Assembly: GCA_000717735.1 (NCBI GenBank)
Contig: JOBE01000050.1
Location: 6,657 to 70,656, forward strand
DNA: 64,000 nt
Reading direction: 5' to 3'
From: Streptomyces griseoluteus
Lineage (GTDB): Bacteria; Actinomycetota; Actinomycetes; Streptomycetales; Streptomycetaceae
Shown: positions 1-9,898 of the stretch, in pieces
Position numbering within the stretch: position 1 is the stretch's first letter
Layout of the letters: each line of letters opens with the position of its first letter
The notes under the pieces: generated by a model
Seen by the model: only the letters and a program-made list of their open reading frames with translations
Database searches by the model: none
Told to the model about the DNA's origin: nothing
Translations under genes and position numbers: made by a program

Positions 1-109
1 TGCTCGGGCCCGAGCGCACGTTGACCCGGTAGCCCGGCGCGACCGCGTAGCGCGTCGCGCTCAGCGTGGTCACGGCGTCGTCGGTGGTCTTCTTCTCGTC
101 CGTACCCAT
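1..109 (-). CDS. SH3-type domain protein, N-terminal fragment (runs off the window)
   Basis: An ATG at 109 opens a minus-strand frame that stays open to the window edge. About 36 residues are visible. The start is hydrophilic (MGTDEKKTTDD), followed near residue 30 by NVRSGPS, which matches the opening strand of bacterial SH3b-like domains (consensus LNVRSGPS). A GGGGAG ribosome site sits a few bases before the ATG. It is divergent from the kinase gene at 266. The fold call rests on one short motif, so function beyond a likely cell-wall or ligand-binding SH3b protein cannot be given. Confidence 0.5.
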   Translation of the reverse strand, partial: MGTDEKKTTDDAVTTLSATRYAVAPGYRVNVRSGPS

Positions 110-265
110 GGTGTTCTCCCCCTGGCGCAAAAGCGCTCCACTGAGTTTCACTCTCCGCGACGCGCAGGCTAGCAAGCCCCACCGACTTCGGATGCCCCAT
201 GGACTAGGCTCCGTCGGGTCGCGCGGGTGCGCGCCAGGTGACGGTGAATCACACGGGGGTGGGCG

Positions 266-2437
266 ATGCCGCCGTTGCGCGGTACCGGTGCCGACCGGGA
301 AGCGGAGGGGCCCGAGTTCGCGGGCGGCTACCGTCTCCAGGCATGTCTGGGCGCCGGCGGCATGGGGGTCGTACACCTCGCGGCCTCGGCCTCGGGGCTG
401 CGGCTCGCGGTCAAGGTCGTGCACGCACGGTATGCGGAGGACCCCGAGTTCAGGGCGCGTTTCCGCCAGGAGGTCGCCGCGGCCCGCCGGGTCAGCGGAG
501 CCTTCACCGCACCGGTCGTCGACGCCGACCCCGATGCCGTACGTCCCTGGATGGCCACCCTCTACGTGCCCGGTCCCACGCTCGCCGACCAGGTGAAGCG
601 GAACGGCCCGCTGGCCCCCGCCGAGCTGCGCCGGCTCACCGCCGGGCTCGCGGAGGCACTGCGCGACATCCACCGCGCCGGGGTGGTGCACCGCGATCTG
701 AAGCCGAGCAACGTCCTGCTCACCGACACCGGCCCCAAGGTCATCGACTTCGGCATCTCCCGGCCCGTCGACAGCGATCTGCGCACCGAGACGGGCAAGC
801 TCATCGGTTCGCCGCCGTTCATGGCGCCGGAGCAGTTCCAGCGGCCGAGGGAGGTCGGGCCCGCGGCGGACGTGTTCGCGCTGGGCTCCGTGCTCGTGCA
901 CGCGGCGACCGGACACGGGCCGTTCGACTCCGACAGTCCGTACATCGTGGCGTACCAGGTCGTGCACGACGAGCCGGACCTGACGGGGGTGCCGGTGGAG
1001 CTGGCGCCGCTGGTCGCCCGCTGCCTCGCCAAGGATCCAGCCGAGCGGCCGACGCCGGGCCAGATCATGACGGCGCTGCTGCCGCCCTCGTACGCGGCGG
1101 AGGCGTTCATACCGGCGCAGCGGCGGCGGCCCGCCCTGCCGGAGGGCGATGCAGGGGTCGGTCCCTCCGCCGCATGGGACGCCGACACGCCGGTTCGGGC
1201 CCCCGCTCCTCCCGCGCGCCGCCGAGGCCCGCGCCTCGGCCGTCCGCGCCTGCGGCCCCGGCTGACGATCGCCGTCGCCGCCGCGCTCGCCCTGACCGGG
1301 GCGGGCCTCTACGCGGCCCTGAGCCCCACGGCACCCGCCGGACGCGAGACCCGCACCCGCCCGGCCGAGGTGGCCACCGCCTTCGCCGGCTGGCAGACCA
1401 CCCTCCAGGAGCACGGCCCCACGGCGGCGCCCGCGTGCGGGCACGGCGGGGGCGCGCTGTACTGCTCGGCCCGGGGCGTCGGCCTCGCCCGGCTCGACCC
1501 CGTGACCGGCCGGGTCCTCTGGTCGCGGACCGCCCCCGTCAAGGCGGAGTCCCCCACCGCTCCCGTCGCCCTCACGGACGGTCTCGTCGGCGCCGCCGCC
1601 CCGACGGGCCCGCTGCGGGCGTACGCGGGCGCGGGCGGCACCCCCGGCTGGAGCGCCGAGGCGGACCTCCCCGAGCTGTACGTGCCGGCCGGGTCCGCCA
1701 TCGTCCTGTCCGACGGGCGGGGCGGGATCCGGGCCGTCGACAGCCGCACCGGAAAAGAACTCTGGCGGCACGCTCTGGCCGGATTCGCGGTCCCGCGGCC
1801 GGGGCCGTACGACGCGGCGACGGGGCTGGTCACCGTGTCCGAGACCTCGCCCCACGGGAACCGCACGCGGGTCGGCGCCGTCCACCCCCGGACCGGCGAG
1901 GTGGCCTGGCAGCACGACCTGGAGGGCGACCTCGACCCGCTGGGCCGCACCGGCGACGGAATGCTGCTGCTCAGCTCGCTCCACCAGGCCGGCCTGATCG
2001 ACGCCCTCGTCCTCCTCGAGCCGGCCGACGGCACCGTACGCCGGCTCTCCCTCCCCCACCGGATCGACGTCCGGGGCGTCGCCCTGCGCGGCACGGCCGT
2101 CCACATCCTCGACGCGAACGGGCACCTCACCGCCTTCGACACGGCGGCGCCGAAGGGACGGGTGCTGTGGGAGCTGGAGACGGGCGCGGGCAACGTCTCC
2201 GAGCCCGCGCTCGGTCCCGGCGACCGGCTCTACTTCTCCGTCCAGGACGGGCGGCTGCTGGCCGTCGACACCGTACGCGGTGCCCTGATCGGCCAGACCC
2301 GGCCGAGGCTCCTCAACGGCCGGCTCGAGTACGCGCCGCGGGTGCCGGCGCCGCTGGTAGTCGGGGACCGGGTGTTCGGGACCGCTCCGGACGGCTCGGT
2401 CTTCGCGGTGGACGCGCGCGACCCGGCGTCCTGGTGA
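266..2437 (+). CDS. Membrane Ser/Thr protein kinase with PQQ-like beta-propeller sensor domain
   Basis: 723 residues. The N-terminal eukaryotic-type kinase domain has the Gly-rich loop (GAGGMGVVHLA, about 29-39), the ATP lysine K50 (LAVKV), the catalytic loop HRDLKPSN (142-149) and DFG near 161, so all catalytic residues are present. After a basic Pro/Arg-rich linker there is one membrane helix near 332-352. An extracellular part follows with repeated PQQ-like blades (for example VDSRTGKELW and VDTVRGALIG). Kinases of this layout phosphorylate cytoplasmic proteins in response to an external signal. The ATG at 266 follows a GGGGGTGGG ribosome site. Its substrate cannot be told. A hairpin at 2485-2522 separates it from convergent ilvD. 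Confidence 0.9.
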   Translation: MPPLRGTGADREAEGPEFAGGYRLQACLGAGGMGVVHLAASASGLRLAVKVVHARYAEDPEFRARFRQEVAAARRVSGAFTAPVVDADPDAVRPWMATLYVPGPTLADQVKRNGPLAPAELRRLTAGLAEALRDIHRAGVVHRDLKPSNVLLTDTGPKVIDFGISRPVDSDLRTETGKLIGSPPFMAPEQFQRPREVGPAADVFALGSVLVHAATGHGPFDSDSPYIVAYQVVHDEPDLTGVPVELAPLVARCLAKDPAERPTPGQIMTALLPPSYAAEAFIPAQRRRPALPEGDAGVGPSAAWDADTPVRAPAPPARRRGPRLGRPRLRPRLTIAVAAALALTGAGLYAALSPTAPAGRETRTRPAEVATAFAGWQTTLQEHGPTAAPACGHGGGALYCSARGVGLARLDPVTGRVLWSRTAPVKAESPTAPVALTDGLVGAAAPTGPLRAYAGAGGTPGWSAEADLPELYVPAGSAIVLSDGRGGIRAVDSRTGKELWRHALAGFAVPRPGPYDAATGLVTVSETSPHGNRTRVGAVHPRTGEVAWQHDLEGDLDPLGRTGDGMLLLSSLHQAGLIDALVLLEPADGTVRRLSLPHRIDVRGVALRGTAVHILDANGHLTAFDTAAPKGRVLWELETGAGNVSEPALGPGDRLYFSVQDGRLLAVDTVRGALIGQTRPRLLNGRLEYAPRVPAPLVVGDRVFGTAPDGSVFAVDARDPASW

Positions 2438-2484
2438 GCCGCTCCCCGTACGCGTACTCCTCCTCGTCCACCTGAGAACAGCGA

Positions 2485-2522
2485 GGCGGCGGGGAGCAGG
2501 CTTCGTGCCGCTCCCCGCCGCC
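2485..2522. terminator. Bidirectional hairpin terminator between kinase gene and ilvD
   Basis: A perfect 13-bp inverted repeat (GGCGGCGGGGAGC at 2485-2497 and its complement at 2510-2522) with a 12-base loop lies between the convergent kinase gene and ilvD. There is no clear T-run, as is usual for Streptomyces terminators. Confidence 0.6.
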
Positions 2523-2550
2523 GCGGGTGTACCTGCCCGTGTCGCCGGGG

Positions 2551-4404
2551 TCAGCTCAGCTTCGACACGTCGCGGACCGCGCCCTTGTCGGCGCTCGTCG
2601 CCATCGCCGCGTACGCGCGCAGGGCCGCCGACACCTTGCGCTGGCGGTTCTTCGGCGCGTACACGCCGTTCAGCGCCTCACGGCGGGCGGCGAGGGTGGC
2701 CTCGTCGACGAGGAGTTCGATCGACCGGTTCGGGATGTCGATGCGGATGCGGTCGCCGTCCTCGACGAGGGCGATCGCGCCGCCCGACGCCGCCTCCGGC
2801 GAGGCGTGGCCGATGGAGAGGCCCGAGGTGCCGCCGGAGAAGCGCCCGTCCGTGACGAGGGCGCAGGTCTTGCCCAGACCGCGTCCCTTCAGGAAGGACG
2901 TCGGGTAGAGCATCTCCTGCATGCCGGGGCCGCCGCGCGGGCCCTCGTAGCGGATGACGACCACGTCGCCGTGCGTGACCTGCTTGTTCAGGATCTTCTC
3001 GACGGCCTCGTCCTGCGACTCGCAGACCACGGCCGGGCCCTCGAAGGTCCAGATCGACTCGTCGACACCGGCCGTCTTGACGACGCAGCCGTCGGCCGCG
3101 AGATTGCCGTGCAGGACGGCGAGGCCGCCGTCCTTCGAGTACGCGTGGGCGGCGTCGCGGATGCAGCCGCCGGCCGCGTCCACGTCGAGCGCCGCCCAGC
3201 GCTCGGACTGGGAGAAGGCGGTCGCCGAGCGCACGCAGCCGGGGGCCGCGTGGAACAGCTCGACGGCCTCGTCGGAGGGGGAGCCGCCGCGCACGTCCCA
3301 GGTGTCCAGCCACTCCTTGATGGAGCGGGCGTGGACGGCGTGGACGTCCTCGTTGAGCAGACCCGCGCGGTAGAGCTCGCCGAGGATGGCCGGGATGCCG
3401 CCCGCCCGGTGCACGTCCTCCATGTAGTACGTACGGTCCTTGGCGACGTTCGGGGCGACCTTGGCCAGGCAGGGCACCCGGCGCGAGACCTCGTCCATGT
3501 CGGTCAGGCCGTAGTCGAGCTCGGCCTCCTGGGCGGCGGCGAGCAGGTGCAGGATCGTGTTGGTCGAGCCGCCCATGGCGATGTCGAGGGCCATGGCGTT
3601 CTCGAAGGCCGCGCGGGTCGCGATCGAGCGCGGCAGGACGGAGGCGTCGTCCTCGTCGTAGTACCGGCGGGTGATGTCGACGACCGTGCGGGCCGCGTTC
3701 TCGTACAGGTCCTTGCGGGCCGTGTGCGTGGCGAGCAGCGAGCCGTTGCCCGGGAGGGAGAGGCCGATGGCCTCGGTCAGGCAGTTCATGGAGTTGGCGG
3801 TGAACATGCCGGAACAGGAGCCGCAGGTCGGACAGGCGTTCTCCTCGATCCGGAGCATGTCCTCGTCCGAGATCTTCGGGTTCACGGCGTCGGACATGGC
3901 GTCGACCAGGTCGAGCGTGCGGACCGTGCCGTCGACCAGGGTCGCGCGTCCGGCCTCCATCGGGCCGCCGGAGACGAAGACCGTCGGGATGTTGAGGCGC
4001 AGGGCGGCCATCAGCATGCCGGGGGTGATCTTGTCGCAGTTGGAGATGCAGATCAGGGCGTCGGCGCAGTGCGCCTCGACCATGTACTCCACGCTGTCCG
4101 CGATCAGGTCGCGGGAGGGCAGGGAGTAGAGCATGCCGCCGTGGCCCATCGCGATGCCGTCGTCGACGGCGATCGTGTTGAACTCGCGCGGGATGGCACC
4201 GGCGGCCGTGATGGCCTCGGAGACGATCCGGCCGACGGGCTGCAGGTGGGTGTGGCCCGGGACGAACTCCGTGAAGGAGTTGGCGACCGCGATGATCGGC
4301 TTCCGGCCGATGTCCGCGCCGGGTACACCGGAGGCGCGCATAAGGGCGCGTGCGCCCGCCATGTTGCGACCGTGGGTGACTGTGCGGGACCTCAGCTCGG
4401 GCAT
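2551..4404 (-). CDS. ilvD: Dihydroxy-acid dehydratase
   Basis: 617 residues, the usual IlvD length. It dehydrates 2,3-dihydroxy-isovalerate and 2,3-dihydroxy-3-methylvalerate to the 2-keto acids in valine, leucine and isoleucine synthesis. The iron-sulphur cysteines are visible in [11 protein letters not shown] (about residue 122) and [14 protein letters not shown] (about 195). The start at 4404 ([19 protein letters not shown]) was chosen because it matches the family N-terminus and follows GAGGAG; an upstream in-frame ATG at 4461 would add 19 unlikely residues. It appears to be monocistronic. Confidence 0.96.
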   Translation of the reverse strand: MPELRSRTVTHGRNMAGARALMRASGVPGADIGRKPIIAVANSFTEFVPGHTHLQPVGRIVSEAITAAGAIPREFNTIAVDDGIAMGHGGMLYSLPSRDLIADSVEYMVEAHCADALICISNCDKITPGMLMAALRLNIPTVFVSGGPMEAGRATLVDGTVRTLDLVDAMSDAVNPKISDEDMLRIEENACPTCGSCSGMFTANSMNCLTEAIGLSLPGNGSLLATHTARKDLYENAARTVVDITRRYYDEDDASVLPRSIATRAAFENAMALDIAMGGSTNTILHLLAAAQEAELDYGLTDMDEVSRRVPCLAKVAPNVAKDRTYYMEDVHRAGGIPAILGELYRAGLLNEDVHAVHARSIKEWLDTWDVRGGSPSDEAVELFHAAPGCVRSATAFSQSERWAALDVDAAGGCIRDAAHAYSKDGGLAVLHGNLAADGCVVKTAGVDESIWTFEGPAVVCESQDEAVEKILNKQVTHGDVVVIRYEGPRGGPGMQEMLYPTSFLKGRGLGKTCALVTDGRFSGGTSGLSIGHASPEAASGGAIALVEDGDRIRIDIPNRSIELLVDEATLAARREALNGVYAPKNRQRKVSAALRAYAAMATSADKGAVRDVSKLS

Positions 4405-4529
4405 CGTCGCTCGCTCCTCGTGATGGGTGTGCTTGCATTCGAGCGTACGCCGACGGCCCAAGATCTGGACAGCTCGTCCGCATGACGGACGGAGTGTTCA
4501 GCTTTCGGTCGGCTCCGCCGGGGTCCGGC

Positions 4530-5141
4530 TCACGCTTCGGTCAGGTATCGCTGGAGGGTCGGGGCCACCATCGCCACGATCTCCTCCGGGTCCGCGGAGG
4601 CCAGCGGCTCCACCTGGATCACATACCGCATGATCGCGATCCCGATCATGTGGGAGGCCGCCAGCTCCGCGCGGAACTTCGGGTCCGGAACGTCGAGCTC
4701 GTCCGCGATCCGCTCCAGGAGCCGCCGCAGCACGAAGGTCCGCAGCACCTTGGCCGCCGCCTCGTGGGTCAGCGCGGAACGGACGATCGCGAGCAGCGGG
4801 GCCCTGCTGACCGGGTTCTCCCACACGCCGATGAAGAACCGCGCGAGCCGCTCCCCGATGGCCTCGCGCGGGCCGCCGACGATCGCCGGGACGACGAGGG
4901 CCGGCTCGAAGGAGACCTCGATCGCGGCGGCGAAGACCTCGTCCTTCGTACCGAAGTAGTGGTGGACGAGTGCCGGGTCGACCCCGGCGGCCTTGGCGAT
5001 GCCCCGGACCGAGGCCTTGTCGTAGCCGCGCTCGGCGAACTGGCCGCGGGCGGCCTCCAGGATGCGTTCCCGCGCGCCCGGTCCGCTCTCCTCCCCGGTA
5101 CGGGAGGGGCGGCCGCGCCTGCGCGGAGCCGGTTCGGTCAC
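4530..5141 (-). CDS. TetR-family transcriptional regulator
   Basis: 203 residues. A basic tail ([14 protein letters not shown]) is followed by a TetR helix-turn-helix at about 25-70 ([20 protein letters not shown], then [12 protein letters not shown]). The ligand-binding C-terminal part is not specific enough to name an effector. The GTG start at 5141 overlaps the stop codon of the upstream sugar-isomerase gene (GTGA), so the two are translationally coupled and the regulator may respond to that enzyme's pathway. Members of this class repress by binding palindromes near their own promoter; no operator was identified here. Confidence 0.88.
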   Translation of the reverse strand: MTEPAPRRRGRPSRTGEESGPGARERILEAARGQFAERGYDKASVRGIAKAAGVDPALVHHYFGTKDEVFAAAIEVSFEPALVVPAIVGGPREAIGERLARFFIGVWENPVSRAPLLAIVRSALTHEAAAKVLRTFVLRRLLERIADELDVPDPKFRAELAASHMIGIAIMRYVIQVEPLASADPEEIVAMVAPTLQRYLTEA

Positions 5142-5974
5142 GGTCGCGGGACCCGGTAGGGGCGGCCGGCCGCCGACGCCAGGTGGAGCCGGGTGAAGGC
5201 GAGGGCCTCCGCGAGGTCGGCCTCGCGTTCGGCGGCTGACATCGCGCGGCGGGTGTTGACCTCGATGACCACGTGGCCGTCGAAGCCGGTGAGCGCGAGG
5301 CGCTCCAGGAGTTCGGCGCAGGGCTGGTTGCCGCGTCCGGGGACCAGGTGCTCGTCCTTGGCGGAGCCCTTGCCGTCGGCGAGGTGGACGTGGCCGAGCC
5401 GGTCGCCCATGCGGTCGATCATCGCGAGCGTGTCCGTGCGGGCGGTCGCCGTGTGCGAGAGGTCGAGGGTGAAGTGCCGGTAGTCGTCCTTGGTGACGTC
5501 CCACTCGGGGGCGTACGCGAGCATCTCGCGGTCCTTGTACCGCCACGGGTACATGTTCTCGACGGCGAACCGCACGTCGGTCTCGTCGGCCATCCGCCAG
5601 ATGCCGGTGACGAAGTCCTTGGCGTACTGGCGCTGCCAGCGGAACGGGGGATGGACGACCACGGTGGACGCGCCGAGCTTCTCGGCCGCCGCCTGGGCGC
5701 GCTGGAGCTTGACCCACGGGTCACTGGACCAGACGCGCTGCGTGATGAGGAGGCAGGGGGCGTGCACGGCCAGGATCGGGACCTGGTGGTAGTCGGAGAG
5801 CCGGCGCAGCGCCTCGATGTCCTGGCTGACCGGGTCGGTCCACACCATGACCTCGACGCCGTCGTAGCCGAGGCGCGCGGCGATCTCGAAGGCCGTCGCC
5901 GTCGACTCCGGATAGACCGAGGCCGTCGACAGGGCGACCTTCGCATCCGGGACGCGCACCGCTGGTTCTGCCAC
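5138..5974 (-). CDS. Sugar phosphate isomerase/epimerase (AP endonuclease family 2 TIM barrel)
   Basis: About 278 residues. It is a xylose-isomerase-like TIM barrel with metal-binding positions visible in [30 protein letters not shown] and VVIEVNT, in the family order. Members isomerise or epimerise sugars and inositols; the substrate is unknown. The GTG start at 5974 ([17 protein letters not shown]) is chosen because the sequence before it is Pro/Arg-rich and overlaps the region of a strong palindrome at 6061-6080; no good ribosome site is seen, so the start is uncertain. It is coupled by a GTGA overlap to the TetR gene downstream. Confidence 0.82.
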   Translation of the reverse strand: MAEPAVRVPDAKVALSTASVYPESTATAFEIAARLGYDGVEVMVWTDPVSQDIEALRRLSDYHQVPILAVHAPCLLITQRVWSSDPWVKLQRAQAAAEKLGASTVVVHPPFRWQRQYAKDFVTGIWRMADETDVRFAVENMYPWRYKDREMLAYAPEWDVTKDDYRHFTLDLSHTATARTDTLAMIDRMGDRLGHVHLADGKGSAKDEHLVPGRGNQPCAELLERLALTGFDGHVVIEVNTRRAMSAAEREADLAEALAFTRLHLASAAGRPYRVPRP

Positions 5975-6060
5975 GGAGACAGGGTACGGGGCGGGCCGGG
6001 GGGTCGTGGGGTGGTTCCGGTCACGCCGGGACCGCCGCACCCCGCCCCGCGGTCTGTCAC

Positions 6061-6080
6061 CCCCCCGGCCGGCCGGGGGG
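6061..6080. terminator. Perfect 20-bp GC palindrome between the ppx-type gene and the isomerase gene
   Basis: The stretch is a perfect 10+10 palindrome of six C, GGCC, GGCC and six G. It lies 19 bases after the phosphatase stop codon on the minus strand. It may act as a transcription terminator or attenuator; the absence of a loop makes cruciform formation less certain. Confidence 0.4.
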
Positions 6081-6099
6081 TCGGTCGGCCGGGGCGAGG

Positions 6100-7032
6100 T
6101 CAGTGCTCCGGCAGGTGGTCCAGGCGGCGCAGGATGACGCCCTCGCGCAGGGCCCAGGGGCAGATCTCCAGGTTCTCCACCCCCAGCAGGTCCATCGCGC
6201 CCTCCGCGACGAGCGCGCCCGCCAGGAGCTGTCCGGCGCGGCCTTCCGAGACGCCCGGCAGGGCCGCGCGCTCGGGAATGGTCATCCCGGCGAGGCGCGG
6301 GACCCACTCCTCCAGGGACTTGCGGGTCAGGGTCCGCTGGACGTAGAGGCCCTCGCCCGAGCCGGGAGCGCCGGCGATCCTGGCCAGTTGCTTGAAGGTC
6401 TTGGAGGTGGCCACGACGTGGTCGGGGCGGCCTGAGCGGCTGAACTCGCCGACCGTACGGGCGATCTGCGCGCGCACATGGCGACGGAGCGCCTTCACGT
6501 CGTCGAGGTCGGCCGGGTCGCCCGGCAGCCAGCCGGCGGTCAGCCGGCCCGCGCCGAGCGGTAGCGAGACCGCCGTGTCGGGGTCCTCGTCGATGCCGTA
6601 CGCGACTTCGAGGGAGCCGCCGCCGATGTCGAGCAGGAGCAGTTTGCCCGCCGACCAGCCGAACCAGCGGCGGGCGGCGAGGAACGTGAGCCGGGCCTCC
6701 TCCTCGCCGGTGAGGACCTGGAGGTCGACCCCCGTCTCGTCCTTCACGCGCGCGAGGACGGCGTCGGCGTTGCTGGCCTCGCGGACCGCGGAGGTCGCGA
6801 ACGGCAGCACCTCCTCGCAGCCCTTGTCCTCGGCGGCCAGGAGCGAGTCCCGGACGGTCGCGATGAGCCGCTCGACGCCGTGCGGCGCGATGGCGCCGCG
6901 CTCGTCGAGGAGCTCGGCGAGCCGGAGCTCCGCCTTGTGGGAGTGGGCGGGCAGCGGCCGGGCGCCCGGGTGGGCGTCCACCACCAGGAAGTGCGCTGTG
7001 TTCGAACCGACGTCGAGGACTCCGAGTCTCAT
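6100..7032 (-). CDS. Ppx/GppA-family phosphatase (exopolyphosphatase-like)
   Basis: 310 residues, the short actinobacterial form of the family without the C-terminal HD domain. The ASKHA ATPase fold shows in [16 protein letters not shown] near the N-terminus and [15 protein letters not shown] in the middle, the two phosphate-binding loops. Family members hydrolyse polyphosphate or the gamma phosphate of pppGpp. The ATG at 7032 fits the family start ([12 protein letters not shown]). It is divergent from the gene at 7074 with 41 bases between them, so their promoters must overlap or lie inside the genes. Confidence 0.88.
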   Translation of the reverse strand: MRLGVLDVGSNTAHFLVVDAHPGARPLPAHSHKAELRLAELLDERGAIAPHGVERLIATVRDSLLAAEDKGCEEVLPFATSAVREASNADAVLARVKDETGVDLQVLTGEEEARLTFLAARRWFGWSAGKLLLLDIGGGSLEVAYGIDEDPDTAVSLPLGAGRLTAGWLPGDPADLDDVKALRRHVRAQIARTVGEFSRSGRPDHVVATSKTFKQLARIAGAPGSGEGLYVQRTLTRKSLEEWVPRLAGMTIPERAALPGVSEGRAGQLLAGALVAEGAMDLLGVENLEICPWALREGVILRRLDHLPEH

Positions 7033-7073
7033 GGGCGGAACGCTACTGCGCGCGCCCGCATACGCTTGGCGTT

Positions 7074-8003
7074 GTGCCAAAGACGAAGAAGGCGAAGCCG
7101 GGCAGGACCAGCGGCGACGACACGACTGTGACAGACGTGACGGGCGTGACGGGTGTGGCTGCTGGCGGGGCCGGCAAGGCGGCCAAGGCCGGTAAGGCCA
7201 CCAAGGCGGGCAAGGCCGTGAAGAGCGGCAAGAAGCGGGGCAAGGGCATGGAGCCGGACGAGAAGGGCCTCGACTTCGCGCGCGCGTGGGTCGAGTTTCC
7301 GGACCCCGCCGACGAGGAGCAGGTCTTCCGCTGCGACCTGACCTGGCTGACCTCGCGCTGGACGTGCGTCTTCGGCAGCGGCTGCCAGGGCATCCAGGCG
7401 GGCCGGGCCGACGACGGCTGCTGCACGCTGGGCGCGCACTTCTCCGACGAGGACGACGAGAAGCGGGTCGCGACCCATGTGGCACGCCTCACGCCGGAGC
7501 TCTGGCAGTTCCACGACGTCGGTACGGAGTCGGGCTGGACGCAGCTCGACGAGGACGGCGACCGGCAGACCCGCCGCTGGGAGGGGTCCTGCATCTTCCA
7601 GAACCGTCCCGGGTTCGCGGGCGGCGCGGGCTGCTCGCTGCACATCCTGGCCCTGAAGGAGGGCAAGGAGCCGCTGGAGACCAAGCCGGACGTCTGCTGG
7701 CAGCTGCCGGTGCGGCGCACGTACGACTGGATCGAGCGGCCCGACGACACGAAGGTCCTCCAGGTCTCGATCGGTGAGTACGACCGCCGCGGCTGGGGTC
7801 CGGGCGGCCACGACCTGCACTGGTGGTGCACGTCGGCCACGTCCGCGCACGGCGCGGGGGAGCCGGTCTACGTCACGTACCGGCCCGAGCTCACCGAGAT
7901 GATGGGCAAGGAGGCGTACGAGGTCCTGGCGGGACTGTGCGAGGCGCGGCTCTCCTCGCAGCTGCCGTTGGTGGCCCCGCACCCGGCCGACCCGAAGGTC
8001 TGA
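7074..8003 (+). CDS. Conserved actinobacterial Cys-rich protein, function unknown
   Basis: 309 residues from a GTG at 7074. Residues about 1-55 are a low-complexity Ala/Lys/Gly tail ([20 protein letters not shown]) that could bind nucleic acid or be disordered. The folded part is rich in conserved-looking cysteines: [54 protein letters not shown]. The spacing suggests metal or iron-sulphur binding, similar in style to YkgJ-type Cys clusters, but I do not recognise it firmly. It ends 10 bases from the convergent sigma-like gene. No enzymatic role is proposed. Confidence 0.75.
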   Translation: MPKTKKAKPGRTSGDDTTVTDVTGVTGVAAGGAGKAAKAGKATKAGKAVKSGKKRGKGMEPDEKGLDFARAWVEFPDPADEEQVFRCDLTWLTSRWTCVFGSGCQGIQAGRADDGCCTLGAHFSDEDDEKRVATHVARLTPELWQFHDVGTESGWTQLDEDGDRQTRRWEGSCIFQNRPGFAGGAGCSLHILALKEGKEPLETKPDVCWQLPVRRTYDWIERPDDTKVLQVSIGEYDRRGWGPGGHDLHWWCTSATSAHGAGEPVYVTYRPELTEMMGKEAYEVLAGLCEARLSSQLPLVAPHPADPKV

Positions 8004-8013
8004 GGCCGGCGCT

Positions 8014-9726
8014 TCACGACGTGGACGGCGGGGGCGGCTCCTCCGTCGTCGGCGGCGGGGTCGTCGGCTCCGTCGGGCCCGGGTCCGTCGTGGTCGGAGG
8101 GGGCTCCTCCGTCGTCGGCGGCGGGGTCGTCGGCTCGGTGGTCGGCGGACTCGTCGGCGGCGTCGTCGGTTCGGTCGTCGTCGGCGGCCTGGGCACCGGG
8201 CGTGCGACCGGCGGCGGGGCGCTGACCCCGTGCCCGTCGATCCGCACGACCGCGCCCGAGGGGTTCACCCCGAGCCTGGCGCTCCAGGCGCCCCGCGGTT
8301 CGCGGGCGTGGTCGACGCGGACGGCGATCGTGACCGCCTCCCCGGGGCGGAGCGTGCCGGAGGCCCGGTTCACGTACAGCCAGGGCGCGTCCGTCCACAG
8401 CGACCACTCGACGGGGGAGCCGCCCGAGGCGGTGAGGGTCAGCAGCGTCAGGTCGCCCTGGCCGCGTGCGGAGACCGTGATCCAGCCGAGGGCCGCCTCG
8501 CCGGGCGCTGACGCTCCCGGGCCGGTGGGGCCGCCGGGGCTGATCACCTCGACGGAGACGTCGGGGGCGCGGCTGCCCCGGGTGAAGCGGGGCTCGGGGG
8601 TGGTGCGGGCGTTGCCCGCGTTCTCGTAGCGGTCGTGGGGGCGTCCGTCCGGGCCGACCGGTTCGTCGGCCTCGCGCGCGCTGATCCGGGAAGCGTCGTG
8701 GGCACTCGCGTCCGCGGCCGGTGCGCCCCGGTAGGACGTCCACAGGGCGAGGACGGGCGCGGCGACCACGGCCGCGACGACGGTGGTCGTCACCGCGCGG
8801 GCCCGCATCCGGTCGCGGCGGGCCACATGGTCCTTCGGGTCCATCGGGAAGCCGGTCGGGGTGAAGCGCGGGGCTCCGGCACGCGCGCGTGGAACGTGCA
8901 GCATCGCCATGTACGCGGCGGCCCGGGGCGCCTCGACGAGCGGCAGCCGGACCGGGGGCAGGCCTCCGGCCCCCGGCCAGGAGCCGGTGGCGCCGACGCG
9001 TTCGGCGGCCCGGCGGCAGCGGGGGCAGTCGTCGACGTGCCGGACGAGTTCGGCGCGCAGGGCGGCCGAGAGGAGCACCTGGTGGTCGCCGGTGAGCCGG
9101 GCGACGGTGGGGCAGCTGCCGGTCTCGACGACGGCGAGGGCGGCCCGGGTGCGTTCGACCTCGCAGCCGGCGGTGGCGAGGAGTTCGCGGGCGGCGAGCG
9201 GGTCGAGGGAGAGCACGGCGGCGACCTGACGGTGGCTGAGGCCGTGCCGGACCGCAAGCTCCAGAGCTTCGCGCTGCTCGGGCGTGGTGCCGGCGGCCTC
9301 GGGCCAGGCGAGCAGCGCGAGTTCGGCGCGGTGCCGCTCGGCGGTCTCCTCGGGGATCCGGGGCGGCTCTGGCGCGGTGACGGCGGGGCGGCCGGTGTGG
9401 GCGCCCTGGCGCTTGCGGCGCTGCTCGCCGAGGCTGCGCAGACAGGCCCAGCGGGCGAGGGCGTACAGCCAGGCCGTGCGGCCGTCCTCGTCGGAGGGGC
9501 AGCGGCCGTGGTGGCGCTCGGCGACGGCGAGGACGTCGCCGAGGACGGCGGTGGCCGTGTCGTGGTCGCAGAGCACGGAGAGGCAGTACGTGAAGAGCCC
9601 GTCGAGGGCGGCCTCGTAGCGGGCGGGGGGCCGTCGGCCGAGCGTGCGCGGTCCCTCGGCCGCGGCGGGGTGCGCCCGGTGTGCGCCGGTGGTGCGTGCG
9701 GGGGATTCCAGCCTGCTGCTCGTCAC
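8014..9726 (-). CDS. Sigma-like / zinc-finger / BACON-domain membrane protein with Thr-Pro repeat tail
   Basis: About 570 residues from a GTG at 9726 (VTSSRLESP); no strong ribosome site is seen, so the start is tentative. In order: a sigma-70 region-2-like helical segment (YEAALDGLFTYCLSVL to WLYALARWACLRSL), a region-4-like helix-turn-helix (TPEQREALELAVRHGLSHRQ), an anti-sigma-type zinc finger core (HVDDCPRCRRAAERVG), one membrane helix (TTTVVAAVVAAPVLALWTS), an outside BACON-like beta domain (WTDAPWLYVNRASGTLRPGE), and a Thr/Pro/Glu repeat tail. The layout suggests a membrane-held regulator joining sigma-like and anti-sigma-like parts in one chain. A working sigma activity is not shown. 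Confidence 0.8.
   Translation of the reverse strand: MTSSRLESPARTTGAHRAHPAAAEGPRTLGRRPPARYEAALDGLFTYCLSVLCDHDTATAVLGDVLAVAERHHGRCPSDEDGRTAWLYALARWACLRSLGEQRRKRQGAHTGRPAVTAPEPPRIPEETAERHRAELALLAWPEAAGTTPEQREALELAVRHGLSHRQVAAVLSLDPLAARELLATAGCEVERTRAALAVVETGSCPTVARLTGDHQVLLSAALRAELVRHVDDCPRCRRAAERVGATGSWPGAGGLPPVRLPLVEAPRAAAYMAMLHVPRARAGAPRFTPTGFPMDPKDHVARRDRMRARAVTTTVVAAVVAAPVLALWTSYRGAPAADASAHDASRISAREADEPVGPDGRPHDRYENAGNARTTPEPRFTRGSRAPDVSVEVISPGGPTGPGASAPGEAALGWITVSARGQGDLTLLTLTASGGSPVEWSLWTDAPWLYVNRASGTLRPGEAVTIAVRVDHAREPRGAWSARLGVNPSGAVVRIDGHGVSAPPPVARPVPRPPTTTEPTTPPTSPPTTEPTTPPPTTEEPPPTTTDPGPTEPTTPPPTTEEPPPPSTS
8036..8136. repeat. 35-bp direct repeat in the Thr/Pro tail of the BACON-domain gene
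   Basis: The 35 bases at 8036-8070 recur identically at 8102-8136, 66 bases apart, within a region of related GTCGTCGG units. They encode the repeated TEPTTPPPTTEEPPP unit of the protein tail. The length is likely to vary between strains by slippage. Confidence 0.8.
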
Positions 9727-9898
9727 CCGGTGACCGTAGGCAGCACGGGGAGCACTTTTCGTACCGGTCGCGTTCTTCTCATTCTTACGGGTGAAGGTAT
9801 CGCTCGAAAGGGGACAGGAACCGGGAATTCCGGGGGTGGGGGGCCGCGGACCGGCCGCCCGGGGCCCGCTGTCGGTGGGGGCCGCTACGGTGGGCGAC

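Noticed and set aside
2527..4485. Long open frames antisense to ilvD, and similarly opposite clpC, ftsH, nadB and the NACHT gene
   Set aside because: These are mirror frames caused by very high GC third positions; they show no family sequence and lack ribosome sites.
8036..8190. CRISPR-like repeats
   Set aside because: The repeats encode the Thr/Pro tail of a protein, have no regular unique spacers and no cas genes are present anywhere in the window.
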